Source: QZLE01 sp033852135
GTDB lineage: Bacteria > Pseudomonadota > Gammaproteobacteria > QZLD01
Assembly: GCA_033852135.1 (NCBI GenBank)
Contig: JAWSVB010000022.1
Span: forward strand, 1 to 64,000
Length of the DNA stretch: 64,000 nucleotides
Direction: 5' to 3'
Below the pieces are notes generated by a model that saw only the letters and a list, made by a program, of their open reading frames with translations, did no database searches and was not told the DNA's origin. The translations under genes and the position numbers were made by a program. Positions 1 to 8,350 of this stretch are shown in pieces (within the stretch, counting starts at the first letter, position 1; every line of letters starts with the position of its first letter).

Positions 1-43
1 CCGGTTCCATTAGACCAGAACAGAAGGCCCTGGTCATAAATAC

Positions 44-2290
44 TTGATACAACATAGTGCTGGTTCTGGCAAATCCAATTCCATCGCCTGGTCAGCACAT
101 CAGTTATCAGCAATTCATACAGAACAGGGCAATAAGTTATTTGATTCGGTGATTGTGGTTACTGATAGAACTGTGCTGGATGACCAACTACAGGAAACTA
201 TCTCGCAATTTACTTCGGTAGAGGGTGTGGTGGGGCGGATAAATCGCAAGGAAAGCGAAGGCTCAAAATCAGAACAGCTGGCAAAAGCGCTTGAAGGTTC
301 GCAGCCGATTATTATTGTTACTATCCAAACATTCCCTTATGTATTGCAGGCTATTGAAAACAACGTCAGCCTTAAAGAACGTAACTATGTAGTGATTGCT
401 GATGAGGCGCACAGTTCACAAACCGGCAGCACGGCGCGCCAGTTAAAAGAAGTGTTGATGATAGATGCCAAAGATGATGATGTTGAGCTTACGCCTGATG
501 AAATTCTAGAAGCTGCTGTCGCCTCGCGCCGGGCATCAAGCAATTTGAGCTACCTGGCATTTACTGCCACGCCAAAGTCAAAAACACTTGAGCAGTTCGG
601 GCGCTTGCCTAACCCTGATGAGCAGCCATCAAAGCAAAACAAGCCAGAGGCATATCATGTCTACAGCATGCGTCAGGCCATTGAGGAAGGCTTTATTCTC
701 GATGTGCTGAAAAACTATACCAACTATAAGGTTGCGTACAATCTGGCGATGAAAATGCAGTCATCTGATGAAGAGGTAGACAGCAAAAAGGCCAAGGTGA
801 AATTGAATCAGTGGGTGCGTCTGCATGATTATAATATTGCGCAAAAGGTGCAGGTAATCATCGAGCACTATAAAGACAATATTATGGACTTACTTGGTGG
901 GCAGGCTAAGGCTATGGTTGTAACCAGCTCTCGTAAAGAGGCGGTGCGCTACAAGATAGGATTTGATAAATACATTACGGAGAAAGGTTACGATAAGATC
1001 CATGCTATGGTGGCTTTTTCAGGTGAGGTAACCTTCTCTGAAAGCGACCCAAATGCAGAAAGGGTGATTGGGGAACAGTTTACCGAAATCAATATGAATC
1101 CTGGGCTAAAAGGGCGCGATATGCGCAAGGCATTTGATAGTGAAGACTATCAGGTGATGATCGTAGCCAATAAATTTCAGACTGGATTCGACCAGCCCAA
1201 GCTATGTGCGATGTACGTGGATAAGAAACTTGGTGGGGTTGAATGTGTGCAGACCTTATCGCGCCTTAATCGAATTTTTCCAGGTAAGGCAGAATCAGGA
1301 ACATATGTATTGGATTTCTTCAATGAACCAGAAGAGATCCTGAACGCATTTCAGCCATATTTCCAAACCGCAGAGCTGGATGATGTAACCGACCCGAATA
1401 TTATCTATGATCTGTTCGATAAACTACGATCTGCAGGTATCTTCCAATGGTATGAGGTCGATCAGTTCTATGAGGTCTTTTATGTAAAGAGCAAAAGTAA
1501 TGCCGCATTATCCAATGTTTGTAAGCCAGCTGTAGAACGCTGGCAGAAGCGTTATGCAATGGCAATTGATGCGTACAAAGAAGCTAAAGAGATGTTTGAG
1601 CGCACCAAAAACACTGGTGATGCAGTGCTTATAGCCAATGCTGAGAATAGCTTCAAAGAGTGCAAAACCGAAAAAGATGCGCTGGAAATCTTCAAAAAAG
1701 ACCTTGGTAGCTTTGTACGTTACTATGAATTCCTGTCGCAAATTGTCGACTATGATGACAAAGATTTGGAAAAGCTCAGCTTATACGCACGCAACCTGCG
1801 CCCAATGCTTCGTGAAACCCGTGCAGAAGAAGATGACGTGGATTTAAGTAGTGTAGTGCTTAGCCACTATCGCCTATCAAAAATTAGACAGCAGGATATA
1901 ACCCTGAAAGAAGATGCAGGTGAGTATGTAATGGGTGGTAGTGAAGCGGGTACGGGTAGGGCAAAAGATAAAAAAGAAGAGTTTTTGTCGCAGATAATAA
2001 ATAGCCTGAACGAGCTTTTTGTCACTGATGATCTGACAGAGTCAGACTTGGTGAATTATGCCTATACCATAAGAGATAAAATTCGCGAAAACCAACTTGT
2101 CATGCACCAGATAGCCAATAATAATGCTGAACAGGCAATGTTAGGGGATTTCCCAAAAGCCGTAGATGATGCAGTTATGGATAGTAGCGAAGCACACCAG
2201 AATCAAATGATGCAACTTTTGTCCGATCCTAATAAGGCCAAGGATTTTGCCAGGGTGGTTTTTGACTTGTTGGCTTTAGCTAAGGATTGA
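44..2290 (+). CDS. hsdR: Type I restriction enzyme R subunit (HsdR), 5' part missing or broken
   Basis: This is the motor subunit of a type I restriction-modification complex, which translocates DNA by ATP hydrolysis. Helicase motifs are visible in order: Walker A SAGSGKS at residues 5-11 of the readable frame, DEAH in ADEAHSS near 120, TATP near 175, then ANKFQTGFDQPK and the arginine-finger stretch QTLSRLNR near 385-420. A long C-terminal domain follows. The usual N-terminal nuclease domain (several hundred residues) should lie upstream. However, the frame that runs into Walker A has a TAG at 11-13, just before the family-typical lead-in TEGPGHKYLIQH. The only start left is a TTG at 44 inside the motor core. 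I infer a nonsense mutation, a small deletion or an assembly fault. No hsdM or hsdS is visible. The family call is secure; that the protein is functional is doubtful. Confidence 0.9.
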   Translation: MIQHSAGSGKSNSIAWSAHQLSAIHTEQGNKLFDSVIVVTDRTVLDDQLQETISQFTSVEGVVGRINRKESEGSKSEQLAKALEGSQPIIIVTIQTFPYVLQAIENNVSLKERNYVVIADEAHSSQTGSTARQLKEVLMIDAKDDDVELTPDEILEAAVASRRASSNLSYLAFTATPKSKTLEQFGRLPNPDEQPSKQNKPEAYHVYSMRQAIEEGFILDVLKNYTNYKVAYNLAMKMQSSDEEVDSKKAKVKLNQWVRLHDYNIAQKVQVIIEHYKDNIMDLLGGQAKAMVVTSSRKEAVRYKIGFDKYITEKGYDKIHAMVAFSGEVTFSESDPNAERVIGEQFTEINMNPGLKGRDMRKAFDSEDYQVMIVANKFQTGFDQPKLCAMYVDKKLGGVECVQTLSRLNRIFPGKAESGTYVLDFFNEPEEILNAFQPYFQTAELDDVTDPNIIYDLFDKLRSAGIFQWYEVDQFYEVFYVKSKSNAALSNVCKPAVERWQKRYAMAIDAYKEAKEMFERTKNTGDAVLIANAENSFKECKTEKDALEIFKKDLGSFVRYYEFLSQIVDYDDKDLEKLSLYARNLRPMLRETRAEEDDVDLSSVVLSHYRLSKIRQQDITLKEDAGEYVMGGSEAGTGRAKDKKEEFLSQIINSLNELFVTDDLTESDLVNYAYTIRDKIRENQLVMHQIANNNAEQAMLGDFPKAVDDAVMDSSEAHQNQMMQLLSDPNKAKDFARVVFDLLALAKD

Positions 2291-2733
2291 TAATCGATAG
2301 GTTGCTATAAATTATCTTTAAAAATGTGATTAACAATTGACATCAATGATGTCAGTTTTTAGAAAGGTTGGAGCACCATGATTTTATTTTAAGGCTTGTA
2401 TTGGATTTTTTAGTAAGCAGCGGATGAAGGTGCGCGCTGGCAAATGCTGCTAGTCAATGCCGCAGCCTTTAATGCTTTTATATGTTCTTTTGGCTGCGCT
2501 TGCCTTGGCATTGGCGAGCAAAGCTATTTGTCAGATATGATTTTGTAGATGTCTGTGGGGAACCCACAGGCAACGATTTTAAATCGCGCCGGTTTCCTTA
2601 TCCGCTGCGCTATTACTTTTATATATAGTTATTTTAAAGTAAGTTGTTATAATGCTGATTCGTATTGCTTTTATTGAGAATATCAAAGAAGTAATATTTA
2701 TATTGAATATTAATTCTATGGGATGTAAAAGTT
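2291..2733. other. Gene-free gap after hsdR
   Basis: About 440 bases with no convincing coding frame. The middle (about 2440-2620) is richer in G and C than the flanks and contains short repeated pieces (gctgcgct, ggcattggc). It also contains the structured tRNA-like fragment listed separately. The final 100 bases are very AT-rich and probably carry the promoter of the gene at 2734, though I cannot assign clear -35 and -10 boxes. Confidence 0.5.
2553..2612 (-). other. tRNA-Leu-like remnant with a 7-bp hairpin
   Basis: Read on the minus strand, this stretch resembles disordered pieces of a tRNA-Leu(UAA). GCGCAGCGGAT is followed by GATTTAAAATCGTTGCC (anticodon-arm-like) and then by GTGGGTTCCCCAC (a collapsed T-arm). 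The arm CTGTGGG/CCCACAG (2553-2559 with 2563-2569) has only a three-base loop, and no acceptor stem closes, so it is not a working tRNA. It may be a scar left by an element that integrated at a tRNA-Leu. The alternative is an unrelated hairpin or terminator. The call is uncertain. Confidence 0.25.
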
Positions 2734-3252
2734 ATGAATTATCAAATGATCTATGATGGACAAAAAATTCATTGGACTGGACTTGGTACGTTTAAAGCTA
2801 CTTCTGGCAAGCCAAAATATCAGGTGCCAAATAATCAATGCATTCCAGATAAAGGCCCTGTTCCAGAAGGATATTATAAAATTTTTATTAGTGATCATGG
2901 TTCCGCCAAGGATGATGGAAGAAATATGTGTGCTTTAAAACCATCATGGGGAATTCAGGAAATTCCAAGAGGTGCTGCTGCAGGTAAATGTGAGCCATTT
3001 TGGGCAAACTGGGGGGATAATCGAGCTAGAATGGAGCCAGCAGATCAGAAGACTAAGGTGAAATGTGCACCAATAAATAGAGGTGGTTTCTATTTGCATG
3101 ATTCAACAAAAGGCTATAGCTCAGGATGTATAGAAGTTGAAAACAGAATTTTCCCTTTGCTGAGAAAGTATAATCAAAATCATGGAAAAGGAGTTATCAT
3201 TCTAAAAGTTGAATATTCAGGAGGATCAACAAATGGCGGCACTAAAATATAA
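2734..3252 (+). CDS. L,D-transpeptidase-like peptidoglycan-targeting protein (DUF2778/Tlde1-like), putative antibacterial effector
   Basis: A 172-residue protein without a signal peptide. It carries the features of the short YkuD-like/DUF2778 group: GPVPEG near residue 41-46, then GGFYLHDS with H122 and SSGC with C132, which match the His...S-x-G-C active site of L,D-transpeptidases. Known members of this group (Tlde1 in Salmonella) are type VI secretion effectors that cut or remodel peptidoglycan stem peptides in the periplasm of rival cells. The lack of its own export signal and the overlapping downstream gene for a small exported protein fit an effector-immunity pair. No secretion genes are in the window. 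The fold call is fairly firm; the effector role is inferred. Confidence 0.7.
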   Translation: MNYQMIYDGQKIHWTGLGTFKATSGKPKYQVPNNQCIPDKGPVPEGYYKIFISDHGSAKDDGRNMCALKPSWGIQEIPRGAAAGKCEPFWANWGDNRARMEPADQKTKVKCAPINRGGFYLHDSTKGYSSGCIEVENRIFPLLRKYNQNHGKGVIILKVEYSGGSTNGGTKI

Positions 3253-3622
3253 CTTTATAGCAGTTGCAACTATCCTTTGTTCGTGTACAAGTCTTGCTAA
3301 GGCTATTGATTATAAAATAGAGATTGATAACCAGCTTGGACAATGTATTGCCATTAGTAATGCTAATGTAGAAGTATTTAATGAGATTCCAATGCTTAAG
3401 CTGCAGTATAAAGAGCTGAAGTTAACGGCTGATTGTGGTTGTAAGTCTGCGATCAGTTCTTATTATGTTTATTCCATGCATGAGCAATACAACTCTTTTT
3501 TGATTGGCGGTAAGGTTAGGTTTAATAAAGGTGGAGAGATATTGTTACCTGCGGCAACTAGCAGTTCGATTATTGGAAGTAATAAAATTAAGGTTGATAT
3601 TTCTTGTGCGACCCCAGATTAA
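3233..3622 (+). CDS. Small exported protein, putative immunity to the upstream L,D-transpeptidase-like toxin
   Basis: The ATG at 3233 is chosen because a perfect AGGAGG sits at 3219-3224, eight bases upstream. This places the start 20 bases inside the end of the toxin gene, so translation is probably coupled. The 129-residue product begins with a hydrophobic signal peptide ending in a SLAKA-like cleavage site, and the mature part is rich in beta-prone sequence with a CGCKSA motif near residue 75. That motif is reminiscent of the DUF2195 group, an identification I hold loosely. A periplasmic location is what a self-protecting inhibitor of a peptidoglycan enzyme needs. The role is inferred from position, overlap and export signal. 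Confidence 0.55.
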   Translation: MAALKYNFIAVATILCSCTSLAKAIDYKIEIDNQLGQCIAISNANVEVFNEIPMLKLQYKELKLTADCGCKSAISSYYVYSMHEQYNSFLIGGKVRFNKGGEILLPAATSSSIIGSNKIKVDISCATPD

Positions 3623-4001
3623 TCACTTAAGAGCCATATCCATTTTTATATTTCTGTGTGTAATTGCATCTTGCGGTGACCAAACGACAGAGTGTCCACT
3701 GACTATAGAGCAAACGTCTATAATCGATCAAAAAGAGTTTAAAGGTGTTACTTATTATCTTGTTGAGCGTATAAGTGGTTGGCATGAGAAAACAATAATT
3801 ATTCAATTGTTCGATAAGAAGCCTGAATTTGATAAATGTAATGAAAATGTCAGTACGCCAATCATTGATGATTCAGTATCAATGGATTTAGAGGTTAAGT
3901 CATTTTTAATTAATTTAGAGTCAAAGCAGTATGAGATTGAATATGGTGGTGACTATGAATCTGCAAAGCAGACCTCAAAGTTTAAGCTTAATTTTAAATA
4001 G
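3606..4001 (+). CDS. Small lipoprotein of unknown function
   Basis: I place the start at GTG 3606 rather than further upstream. It gives a short basic n-region (MRPQINHLR), a hydrophobic core and the lipobox VIASC, that is, a clean lipoprotein signal. The start overlaps the end of the preceding gene by 17 bases, with an AAGG at 3590-3593 as a weak ribosome site. The mature protein (about 110 residues) is acidic and has no motif I recognise. It may be a second immunity or accessory protein for the toxin at 2734, because the genes are head-to-tail and overlapping, or simply island cargo. Confidence 0.5.
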   Translation: MRPQINHLRAISIFIFLCVIASCGDQTTECPLTIEQTSIIDQKEFKGVTYYLVERISGWHEKTIIIQLFDKKPEFDKCNENVSTPIIDDSVSMDLEVKSFLINLESKQYEIEYGGDYESAKQTSKFKLNFK

Positions 4002-4010
4002 TACGGTCTT

Positions 4011-5243
4011 ATGAAGAATATTGCCCAAATATGCTTCGTACTATTTAATATATTTGTAGTTAATATGTGTCTTGCACAAGGGGTATCTTTTCGTGAACAG
4101 ATAGATGCATATTGTCAGGCTTATAATTCGGATACATTCTCTGATGAAGAGAAGAAAAGTATCGAAAATCATGGGCAATCTCAAACTGTCATTATGCGTA
4201 TTAGTAAGACAGCTCAAGCTCCACTGGTAAAAGAAATTATCAAAAAAGTAGATGGTTCTGAATATGAATATAAGTTTTTTGAAGGCTTTCAGATATTCAT
4301 TAGTAAGAAGTTAGGTGAGCAATGGAGTTGCCCTTATTTTCCAGTTTTATTAGAAGTTGAAAGCTTAACGAAAGATTTGTACGTTGATAGCGTTTTGTCT
4401 AAATTTACTGGGCGTATTTATGCTGAATATTTTGAAAATAAATCCACGGAAAAAGATAAGATAAATGTCATTTTTACTATTGCTGAAGATGCTATTCAAA
4501 GGGTTGAATACGTTGCAGATGATGTTTATAAAGGTGTAGTAATTTATCCGCTTAAGAAAGAAGCTGTTGTTTTTAGAAGAGAAAAGCTCTTAAGGTATTA
4601 TGCTGTTGTTTCTCTTGAGGAATATAAGAAGGAAATTTCAGGTTTTGATTCAAAGCCAAGTCTTAAAAGCTATGAAAAACTAGGTTTTAGCGCTCATTTT
4701 TTGTACCTTAACAAAGGGGTTTCTAGATCAAAAACAAATATTGATAAAGGTGCGGAATATGATGGTAAATCATGTGATAATTTTGAAATTATAAAATCAG
4801 AAGATGAAAGTGGTTTTGGTATGTCAGTTATTCATTGTCATCACCTTGGAATACCTAGAAGTTGGCTTGATTTAGTGGAGTTAAATATTCCTGATGATGT
4901 AAGTGGTTTTCCATTTCATATTGTTAAGGAGAAAAAGGATAGAGCTAATAATCAGGATGAATCAAATAAAAGGATTAAAACTCCTGTAGAAAAAGATTCT
5001 ATAATAAAAAAAATATCTGGTTTTGTAATGGAGGCTATAAGTAAAAATGATCCTTTGGTTTATGAGCTTGAAGAATTTACATATAGGGTAACTAAAGTAA
5101 AGTATGGCGGGCTTTATAGGCAGAACTTTTCTATATGGAAAGGGTTTACTAGAGTTGATGATATTAGCTCTCTAAGAAAATCTTTTTCGGACTACCCTAT
5201 AGATTCTAAATCAAGAACAGGTGGTAGTTCTTTTTGGGATTAA
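4011..5243 (+). CDS. Exported protein of unknown function
   Basis: A 410-residue protein with an N-terminal signal peptide (hydrophobic residues about 5-20, cleavage near CLAQG). The rest is charged and soluble with no family motif I can name. It contains a CHH near residue 283, a lysine-rich low-complexity stretch near residues 307-335, and a Gly/Ser-rich end. It starts nine bases after the lipoprotein gene and probably shares its transcript. Its base composition is even more AT-rich than the core genes further right, in keeping with accessory DNA. It could be a periplasmic cargo protein of the island; I assign no function. Confidence 0.55.
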   Translation: MKNIAQICFVLFNIFVVNMCLAQGVSFREQIDAYCQAYNSDTFSDEEKKSIENHGQSQTVIMRISKTAQAPLVKEIIKKVDGSEYEYKFFEGFQIFISKKLGEQWSCPYFPVLLEVESLTKDLYVDSVLSKFTGRIYAEYFENKSTEKDKINVIFTIAEDAIQRVEYVADDVYKGVVIYPLKKEAVVFRREKLLRYYAVVSLEEYKKEISGFDSKPSLKSYEKLGFSAHFLYLNKGVSRSKTNIDKGAEYDGKSCDNFEIIKSEDESGFGMSVIHCHHLGIPRSWLDLVELNIPDDVSGFPFHIVKEKKDRANNQDESNKRIKTPVEKDSIIKKISGFVMEAISKNDPLVYELEEFTYRVTKVKYGGLYRQNFSIWKGFTRVDDISSLRKSFSDYPIDSKSRTGGSSFWD

Positions 5244-5571
5244 TAAGCTGCATTTTTGTGCATAATCTGGATTAATCTAGAAAAATAGTTGTTAAAATAA
5301 GTGCTTATAAAGCAAGTGGTTTTCCAGAGTTTCTTCCTCAAAAATGAAAAAGTGGTGCTACCTTTGGTGCTATCTTTTTTATAATTGTTTTGAAATATCT
5401 GTAAAAACAATTGGTTGCTATTGGTTTTCGAGTCCGACTCTCGTACCATAATCAAGTTAAATCTCAAAGATATCTCTTTCTTTTTGTGTCAAATTTCGTG
5501 ACGCACTAATCACTTATTATTTTTCCATTTACTAGACTTACTTTATAGTAAAATTTATTGGTTATGAAGTT
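5244..5571. other. Gene-free gap at the probable island boundary
   Basis: About 330 bases separate the exported-protein operon from the GGDEF gene. The gap contains the tRNA 3'-end-like sequence at 5427-5448. After it comes AT-rich DNA that should hold the promoter of the GGDEF gene; TATAGT near 5544 is a possible -10 box. The small minus-strand open frame across this gap shows no coding signs. Confidence 0.5.
5427..5448 (+). other. Candidate attachment site: tRNA 3'-end-like sequence
   Basis: The sequence reads TTCGAGT (a textbook T-loop), then CCGACTCTCG, then TACCA, as at the 3' end of a tRNA with an encoded CCA. It is one base shorter than the 3' end of a tRNA-Leu such as E. coli leuZ, and the bases 5' of the T-loop do not continue a tRNA. 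A 3' tRNA end standing alone is what site-specific integration into a tRNA gene leaves at the far edge of an island. The island side would be to the left (hsdR, toxin cassette). No integrase is visible in the window. Confidence 0.4.
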
Positions 5572-7311
5572 ATGTCTAATTCAGAAGTTGTCATATCTCA
5601 GGATAAAAGTCATAAGTGGCTTATTGAAGAGAATAGAATACTCTCCAAACTGTGTAAGGTTATCGATCTTTATGATGTTTTAGATATTATGGTCGATGAA
5701 ATTGTTGCTTTAGATGAATTTGACGGCATCACAGTAGATTTAATTGATGATGAAAGAAAATATATGGCTTGTGAAGTGGCTCATCTCCCTCCTGAATATA
5801 AGGCAATGGAGAGAACATATCGCATGCTACGAGTACCATTAGAAGCTTATGATAATCGTATTGAAGAGCTAACGAAGGGCAACTCCATAACCTTTAAGAA
5901 AATATATATAGATCAATATTCCCCTAGTGTTTCTAATCAGATGCAACGTTGGCGGGTTAGATCGCAGATGGTTTTACCAATAATTTACAATGATTCACCT
6001 ATTTCAGGTGTGTTAATTGGTATTGTTACGGTTTTTTATCAGCAAATTAATGATATATCTCAAGAGGTTGGTGAAAAAGTAGAAAGGATAATAACCTACT
6101 TTAATGAAAGCATATATAACGCTAAGCAGTATTCAAGCTTAAAGAAACAGCAAGAATCTATTCGGTCTGCGGTGGAAGAGCAGCAAAGGTTTTTGAACTT
6201 TGTATCTGATGTGAACAGTCTTACTTCACCAGATTCAATTTATGAGCTTTTTTGTGATGAATTTATCCATAGATTTTCTTTTGATATTGCAGGGATCTTT
6301 ATGGAGGAAAATGAAAAGCTTGTATGTAAAAAAAATGTCCTTTCAGAGAAACATAAAAATAAACTGAGAAAATGGAATAATTACGTTAAGAATGTTTCGT
6401 ATGAATTAAAGCAATCTGAAGGCGCTATTGTAGTTGCATATTTGCAAAAAATTCATGTGCATGTCCCTGATGTTAAGGAGATTATGCACTTACCAATGTC
6501 AGATAATGATAAAGAGGGGTTGGAAGCATTAAAAGAACCAAGAACGCTTGTTTGTATGCCTATTACAGGAAGAGATAAGGTTTATGGGTGTTTGTGGTTG
6601 TGGAGTATTGAAAAACAGATTGAGTTAAGTGATAGCGATCTGTCTGTTATTAAATACTTGTGCGAATTTATAGCTACAGCGATAAATAATTCGTTCCTGT
6701 ATGAGACTATTGAAACGCAGAATAAAGAGATTAAATCATCAAAAATTGAGATTGAATCACTATACTCAGATCTTGAAAAAAAGGCTGAGGTCTTAAGAAC
6801 AATGGCAACAACAGATAAGCTTACAGGTCTTAAAAACTTTGCATTCTTTCAAGAAGAGCTTGGGCGGCGAATAAATGAGTATGGCCGCTGTAAAGGTGAG
6901 CAGTTTTTAAGCTTGGTTATTTTTGATATCGATCACTTTAAACTCTTCAATGATACGCATGGTCATATTGGTGGCAATATAGCGTTAGAAGATGTCGCGA
7001 GCAGAATTGGCAAAGCAGCGAGGCAGATGGATATTGTTTGTCGTTACGGAGGGGAGGAGTTCATCGTAATCCTTCCTAAGTGTAATCTTGAAGGAGCTAG
7101 AGGCTTTGCTGAGAGGGTACGAAAAGCGGTGCAGGGTGAACCGGTTCAGACAGATACTGTTGCAGTCCCGGTAACAATAAGTTGTGGATGTGCTGAGTAT
7201 TATCCTGACGAGATAGATGGAAAGTTTATTGAAAGAGCCGATGCAGCTTTATATCGTGCTAAAGAGGGTGGTAGAAACAGGGTTGAAGTCTCAGACCCCA
7301 CAAGTAATTAG
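5572..7311 (+). CDS. Diguanylate cyclase with two N-terminal GAF-like domains
   Basis: A soluble 579-residue protein that makes c-di-GMP from two GTP. Two GAF-like sensor regions occupy about residues 20-185 and 205-380, joined by a coiled segment (QQESIRSAVEEQQRF). A second coiled linker leads into a GGDEF domain at about 410-575. The active-site motif is RYGGEEF. Five residues before it lies RQMD, a full RxxD inhibitory site, so product inhibition is expected. TTDKLTGLKN is the canonical domain start. There is no EAL domain and no membrane segment. It is the first core-like gene to the right of the putative island and stands alone; gluQRS is convergent. Confidence 0.9.
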   Translation: MSNSEVVISQDKSHKWLIEENRILSKLCKVIDLYDVLDIMVDEIVALDEFDGITVDLIDDERKYMACEVAHLPPEYKAMERTYRMLRVPLEAYDNRIEELTKGNSITFKKIYIDQYSPSVSNQMQRWRVRSQMVLPIIYNDSPISGVLIGIVTVFYQQINDISQEVGEKVERIITYFNESIYNAKQYSSLKKQQESIRSAVEEQQRFLNFVSDVNSLTSPDSIYELFCDEFIHRFSFDIAGIFMEENEKLVCKKNVLSEKHKNKLRKWNNYVKNVSYELKQSEGAIVVAYLQKIHVHVPDVKEIMHLPMSDNDKEGLEALKEPRTLVCMPITGRDKVYGCLWLWSIEKQIELSDSDLSVIKYLCEFIATAINNSFLYETIETQNKEIKSSKIEIESLYSDLEKKAEVLRTMATTDKLTGLKNFAFFQEELGRRINEYGRCKGEQFLSLVIFDIDHFKLFNDTHGHIGGNIALEDVASRIGKAARQMDIVCRYGGEEFIVILPKCNLEGARGFAERVRKAVQGEPVQTDTVAVPVTISCGCAEYYPDEIDGKFIERADAALYRAKEGGRNRVEVSDPTSN

Positions 7312-7332
7312 AGCCTATCGAATAAAAATTAA

Positions 7333-8274
7333 TCAATATTGAGGGGCTGGTTTTTCTTGAATGCCCTTAATTTTTCCAATATCCCAGTTGGTTATTGCCC
7401 ATTCCCAAATATCTTGTAGCTCTGAGTTTAATAAGGATTGATCTGGCGCCTGATTTAAAAAGGTGATGGCATCATATAAAGTTTTGACTCTTTGTATTGA
7501 GTTAACCTCTTTGGCAAGATTCTGTTTGCTTAGTTTTTGCCCTGAATCATTAACTGCAATTGGTAGGTGGGTATATGAGGGGGTAGCAAAATGTAGTACT
7601 CGTTGCAGATATATATGTTGGCAGGTACATGGAAGAAGGTCGTATCCGCGTACAATATCGGTAACTCCACTTAATTGATCATCGATAACTACGGCTAAAT
7701 TATAGGCATACAGGCCATCAGCACGGCGAATAATATAGTCACCGGAATCAGCTTCTAGATTTTGAATAATTTCACCCTGTACTTGGTCTTTGAAATGGAT
7801 ATCTATATTTTCGGTTAACAGCCTGGTAGATCTAGGCTCTTTGTCATTAAGGCCATCACGACAGGTGCCAGGGTATACCATGCCATTTGCAGATCGTGAT
7901 GATGCCGCTGCAATCTCTTTCCTGCTGCATCCACATGGGTATGCCTGAGATTCAGTTATCAACTTATCAATAAATTCTTGGTAAATATCATATCTTTGGC
8001 TTTGGTAAATAATATCTCCATCCCACTCAAAACCAAACTCTTCTAAAGTTTTGATTATGCTGGTAGTTGCACCTGTAACTTCTCTAGGTGGATCTATGTT
8101 TTCTATGCGCAGGAGCCATTTACCACTGTTTTTTTTAGCTTCAAGATAACTGCCGACAGCAGCAACTAAGGAGCCAAAATGTAGTGGTCCCGTAGGAGAT
8201 GGGGCAAACCTACCAATATAGTTATTATCGGTGCGATTCTTATTTGTATCAGAGTTACTTTCGGTTAAGAGCAT
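7333..8274 (-). CDS. gluQ: Glutamyl-queuosine tRNA(Asp) synthetase
   Basis: This truncated glutamyl-tRNA synthetase paralogue attaches glutamate to queuosine in the anticodon of tRNA-Asp. The 313 residues show the class I signature GRFAPSPTGPLHFGS (HIGH-like HFGS near residue 37), the zinc-binding region CGCSRKEI followed by YPGTC, and KLSKQNLA in place of KMSKS near residue 250. The anticodon-binding half of GltX is absent, as expected for GluQRS. A second queuosine-related gene, queF, is 2.6 kb to the right, though not in the same operon. dksA, its frequent neighbour in enterobacteria, is not here. Confidence 0.93.
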   Translation of the reverse strand: MLLTESNSDTNKNRTDNNYIGRFAPSPTGPLHFGSLVAAVGSYLEAKKNSGKWLLRIENIDPPREVTGATTSIIKTLEEFGFEWDGDIIYQSQRYDIYQEFIDKLITESQAYPCGCSRKEIAAASSRSANGMVYPGTCRDGLNDKEPRSTRLLTENIDIHFKDQVQGEIIQNLEADSGDYIIRRADGLYAYNLAVVIDDQLSGVTDIVRGYDLLPCTCQHIYLQRVLHFATPSYTHLPIAVNDSGQKLSKQNLAKEVNSIQRVKTLYDAITFLNQAPDQSLLNSELQDIWEWAITNWDIGKIKGIQEKPAPQY

Positions 8275-8350
8275 AATGAAATTATTGTGAGAATGTAGAG
8301 GTTAACGTACGATTATATGCAGCCAAAATCAATATCATTAGGAACAAACA

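Noticed and set aside
1508..1847. Short frames on both strands inside hsdR
   Set aside because: They lie within a well-conserved helicase subunit and have no independent signs of coding.
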